A DNA stretch of 47,697 nucleotides from Serratia nevei. GTDB taxonomy: Bacteria > Pseudomonadota > Gammaproteobacteria > Enterobacterales > Enterobacteriaceae. Below are positions 46,293 through 47,697 of this stretch, one piece after another. The DNA lies in contig NZ_JAMYWQ010000036.1 in assembly GCF_024160145.1 (NCBI RefSeq), forward strand, positions 1-47,697. Reading direction: 5' to 3'. The notes under the pieces are model-generated. The model worked only from the letters and a program-made list of their open reading frames with translations, did not search any database and was not told the DNA's origin. A program made the translations under genes and the position numbers. Numbering within the stretch: position 1 is the first letter of the stretch; the number at the start of each line of letters is the position of its first letter.

Positions 46293-47534
46293 GTGTCTAA
46301 GCGTCGAGTAGTTGTGACCGGACTGGGCATGTTGTCTCCTGTCGGCAATACGGTAGAGTCCACGTGGAACGCTCTTCTTGCCGGTCAGAGTGGCATCAGC
46401 CTGATCGACCATTTCGATACCACTGCCTATGCGACCAAGTTTGCTGGCCTGGTAAAGAATTTTAATTCTGAGGATTTCATCTCTCGCAAAGATGCGCGCA
46501 AGATGGACGCCTTTATCCAGTACGGTATCGCTGCCGGCATGCAAGCCATGCAGGATGCAGGCCTGGACATCACCGAGGCTAACGCCACCCGCATTGGAGC
46601 CGCGATCGGTTCCGGCATCGGCGGCCTGGGTTTGATCGAAGAAAACCACAGTTCACTGGTTAACGGTGGCCCACGGAAAATCAGTCCGTTCTTCGTGCCA
46701 TCCACCATCGTGAATATGATTGCAGGCCACCTGACAATCATGTACGGCATGCGTGGCCCAAGCATTTCCATCGCCACCGCCTGTACTTCAGGTGTGCACA
46801 ACATCGGCCATGCGGCGCGTATCATTGCTTACAATGATGCTGACGTGATGCTGGCCGGTGGGGCAGAGAAAGCCAGCACCCCATTGGGCGTCGGCGGCTT
46901 TGGCGCAGCGCGCGCCCTGTCCACCCGTAATGACAACCCGCAGGCGGCGAGCCGTCCGTGGGATAAAGACCGCGACGGCTTCGTGCTGGGCGACGGCGCC
47001 GGCATGATGGTGCTGGAAGAGTACGAGCACGCGAAAAAACGCGGCGCGAAAATCTACGCCGAAGTGGTGGGCTTTGGGATGAGCAGCGATGCTTATCACA
47101 TGACGTCACCGCCGGAAAACGGCGCGGGCGCTGCGCTGGCGATGGAAAATGCCCTGCTTGACGCCGGTGTGACCCCGTCACAAATCGGTTACATCAATGC
47201 GCACGGCACCTCTACGCCGGCGGGTGACCAGGCAGAAGCGCAGGCGGTGAAATCCGTCTTCGGCGCCGATGCCCACCGCGTGCTGGTGAGCTCGACCAAA
47301 TCGATGACTGGCCACCTGTTGGGTGCGGCAGGCGCGATCGAGTCTATCTTCACCGTGCTGGCGCTGCGCGATCAGGCGGTACCGCCAACCATCAACCTGG
47401 ATAACCCGGATGAAGGTTGCGATCTGGACTTCGTGCCTCACGAAGCGCGCCAGGTCAGCGATATGGAGTTCACCCTGTGTAACTCCTTCGGCTTCGGCGG
47501 CACCAACGGCTCGCTGATCTTCCGCCGAGTGTAA
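46293..47534 (+). CDS. fabF: Beta-ketoacyl-ACP synthase II FabF
   Basis: FabF elongates acyl-ACPs with malonyl-ACP and is temperature-sensitive in membrane fluidity control. The 413-residue protein starts with GTG at 46293, preceded by GGAGG. It shows the nucleophile Cys164 in [10 protein letters not shown], the first catalytic His in [11 protein letters not shown], the Lys-Ser region [15 protein letters not shown] with the second His, and the [10 protein letters not shown] end. In E. coli pabC follows; here an IS4-family end begins 42 bases after the stop. Confidence 0.97.
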   Translation: MSKRRVVVTGLGMLSPVGNTVESTWNALLAGQSGISLIDHFDTTAYATKFAGLVKNFNSEDFISRKDARKMDAFIQYGIAAGMQAMQDAGLDITEANATRIGAAIGSGIGGLGLIEENHSSLVNGGPRKISPFFVPSTIVNMIAGHLTIMYGMRGPSISIATACTSGVHNIGHAARIIAYNDADVMLAGGAEKASTPLGVGGFGAARALSTRNDNPQAASRPWDKDRDGFVLGDGAGMMVLEEYEHAKKRGAKIYAEVVGFGMSSDAYHMTSPPENGAGAALAMENALLDAGVTPSQIGYINAHGTSTPAGDQAEAQAVKSVFGADAHRVLVSSTKSMTGHLLGAAGAIESIFTVLALRDQAVPPTINLDNPDEGCDLDFVPHEARQVSDMEFTLCNSFGFGGTNGSLIFRRV

Positions 47535-47576
47535 CTCGCGCTGTGGAGAACTGACGAAAAGCCCGGTTTTTTAACC

Positions 47577-47594
47577 TAATGCCGATCGTTTAAG
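47577..47594 (+). repeat. IS4-type terminal inverted repeat, second copy
   Basis: It is an exact 18-base match to the minus strand of 107-124. It also forms a hairpin with the following bases (47584-47594 with 47599-47609, one G-U pair). Confidence 0.75.
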
Positions 47595-47624
47595 AACACT
47601 TGAACGATCCACTCAGTAAGAGAC

Positions 47625-47659
47625 AATCCGGATTCAGCCCTCTGATTCCGGATTTTTTT
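47625..47659 (+). terminator. Terminator-like hairpin ahead of the second IS open frame
   Basis: AATCCGGATTCAG (47625-47637) pairs with CTGATTCCGGATT (47642-47654) with one internal mismatch, and T's follow directly. It could end fabF transcription. It could also shield the transposase from outside transcription, since it stands right before the ATG at 47660. Confidence 0.7.
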
Positions 47660-47697
47660 ATGTCTGAACACGATATGGATTTCGTTGTTGATGTTTG
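47660..47697 (+). CDS. Possible transposase start of the second IS element (partial)
   Basis: Twelve codons from ATG 47660 (MSEHDMDFVVDV) run to the window edge. There is no Shine-Dalgarno sequence and I do not recognise the N-terminus. The call rests only on the position: the same distance from the IS tip and the same place behind a hairpin as the transposase start at 42. The start of pabC at ATG 47691 was considered and is less likely. Confidence 0.35.
   Translation, partial: MSEHDMDFVVDV

Larger units (their letters stand above)
47577..47697 (+). mobile_element. Left end of a second IS4-family insertion sequence (partial)
   Basis: It begins with the same 18 bases as the minus-strand end at 124-107 (TAATGCCGATCGTTTAAG), and the next 16 bases match in about 13. 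A hairpin is then followed by an ATG, 83 bases from the IS tip; at the left window edge that distance is 82. Sequence between the tip block and the ATG is otherwise different, so this is a different member of the family. It runs off the window. It separates fabF from the expected pabC. Confidence 0.7.

Noticed and set aside
125-47576. Composite transposon bounded by the two IS4-family ends
   Set aside because: The segment holds essential core genes in ancestral order and the two elements differ in sequence, so mobilisation as a unit is unlikely.
47691-47697. Start of pabC (ATG TTT G) at the window end
   Set aside because: The preceding 115 bases are IS4-family end sequence, so a pabC start here would be coincidence; only seven bases are visible.
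1-47697. CRISPR array, prophage or genomic island inside the window
   Set aside because: No regularly spaced repeats, no integrase or phage structural genes; apart from the two IS ends the content is core chromosome.

Overview
The window reads as a chromosomal segment of a Serratia species, most likely S. marcescens or a close relative. It is GC-rich and almost entirely coding. Protein after protein matches the Escherichia coli orthologue closely, and long stretches keep the E. coli gene order around opgGH-yceK-msyB-mdtG-lpxL-yceA-yceI-yceJ-solA-bssS-dinI-pyrC-rne-rluC-yceF-yceD-rpmF-plsX-fabHDG-acpP-fabF. Added genes are of a Serratia kind: a PigS/BigR-like regulator with two YeeE/YedE sulfur transporters, and a MacAB pump with its own lipoprotein outer-membrane channel. 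Species assignment is inference from gene content.

Layout. 1-124 is the left end of an IS4-family insertion sequence, with the first 14 transposase codons running off the window. 158-6568 holds proP and an efflux operon macA-macB-outer membrane factor. 6750-9467 holds an SOS-controlled cho, an odd tRNA-like gene behind a stable-RNA-type promoter, an IraP-like small protein, ylaC and three short genes. 9611-18060 holds the K+/H+ antiporter cvrA, a small unknown gene, and the osmoregulated periplasmic glucan genes opgC and opgGH with yceK. 18067-22388 holds a GNAT enzyme, mysB, the ArsR-sulfur module, a VOC gene broken by an amber codon, and a peptide transporter. 22862-30823 holds mdtG, a YciI protein, lpxL, trhO, yceI, yceJ, tqsA, an MDR-family reductase and yceO. 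30946-35770 holds a LuxR-type regulator, solA, bssS, a small helical protein, SOS-controlled dinI, pyrC and an ABM-domain protein. 35833-47534 holds rne, rluC, yceF and the rpmF/fatty-acid operon (yceD-rpmF-plsX-fabH-fabD-fabG-acpP-fabF). 47577-47697 is the left end of a second, different IS4-family element reading out of the window.

How the genes work together. The right third is a growth-rate core: phospholipid and fatty-acid initiation and elongation coupled to ribosomal protein L32, next to RNase E and a 23S rRNA pseudouridine synthase. The middle is envelope biology: osmoregulated glucans, lipid A acylation, multidrug and peptide transport, osmolyte uptake. Two LexA boxes (cho and dinI) link two genes to the SOS response.

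Both window edges lie about 120 bases inside different IS4-family ends. This fits the window being one whole contig of a draft assembly that stops at repeats. The least explained objects are the tRNA-like gene with an enlarged anticodon region (7761-7857), the pair of overlapping tiny membrane-protein genes (9239-9467), and the pair of IS4-type ends that bound the window.
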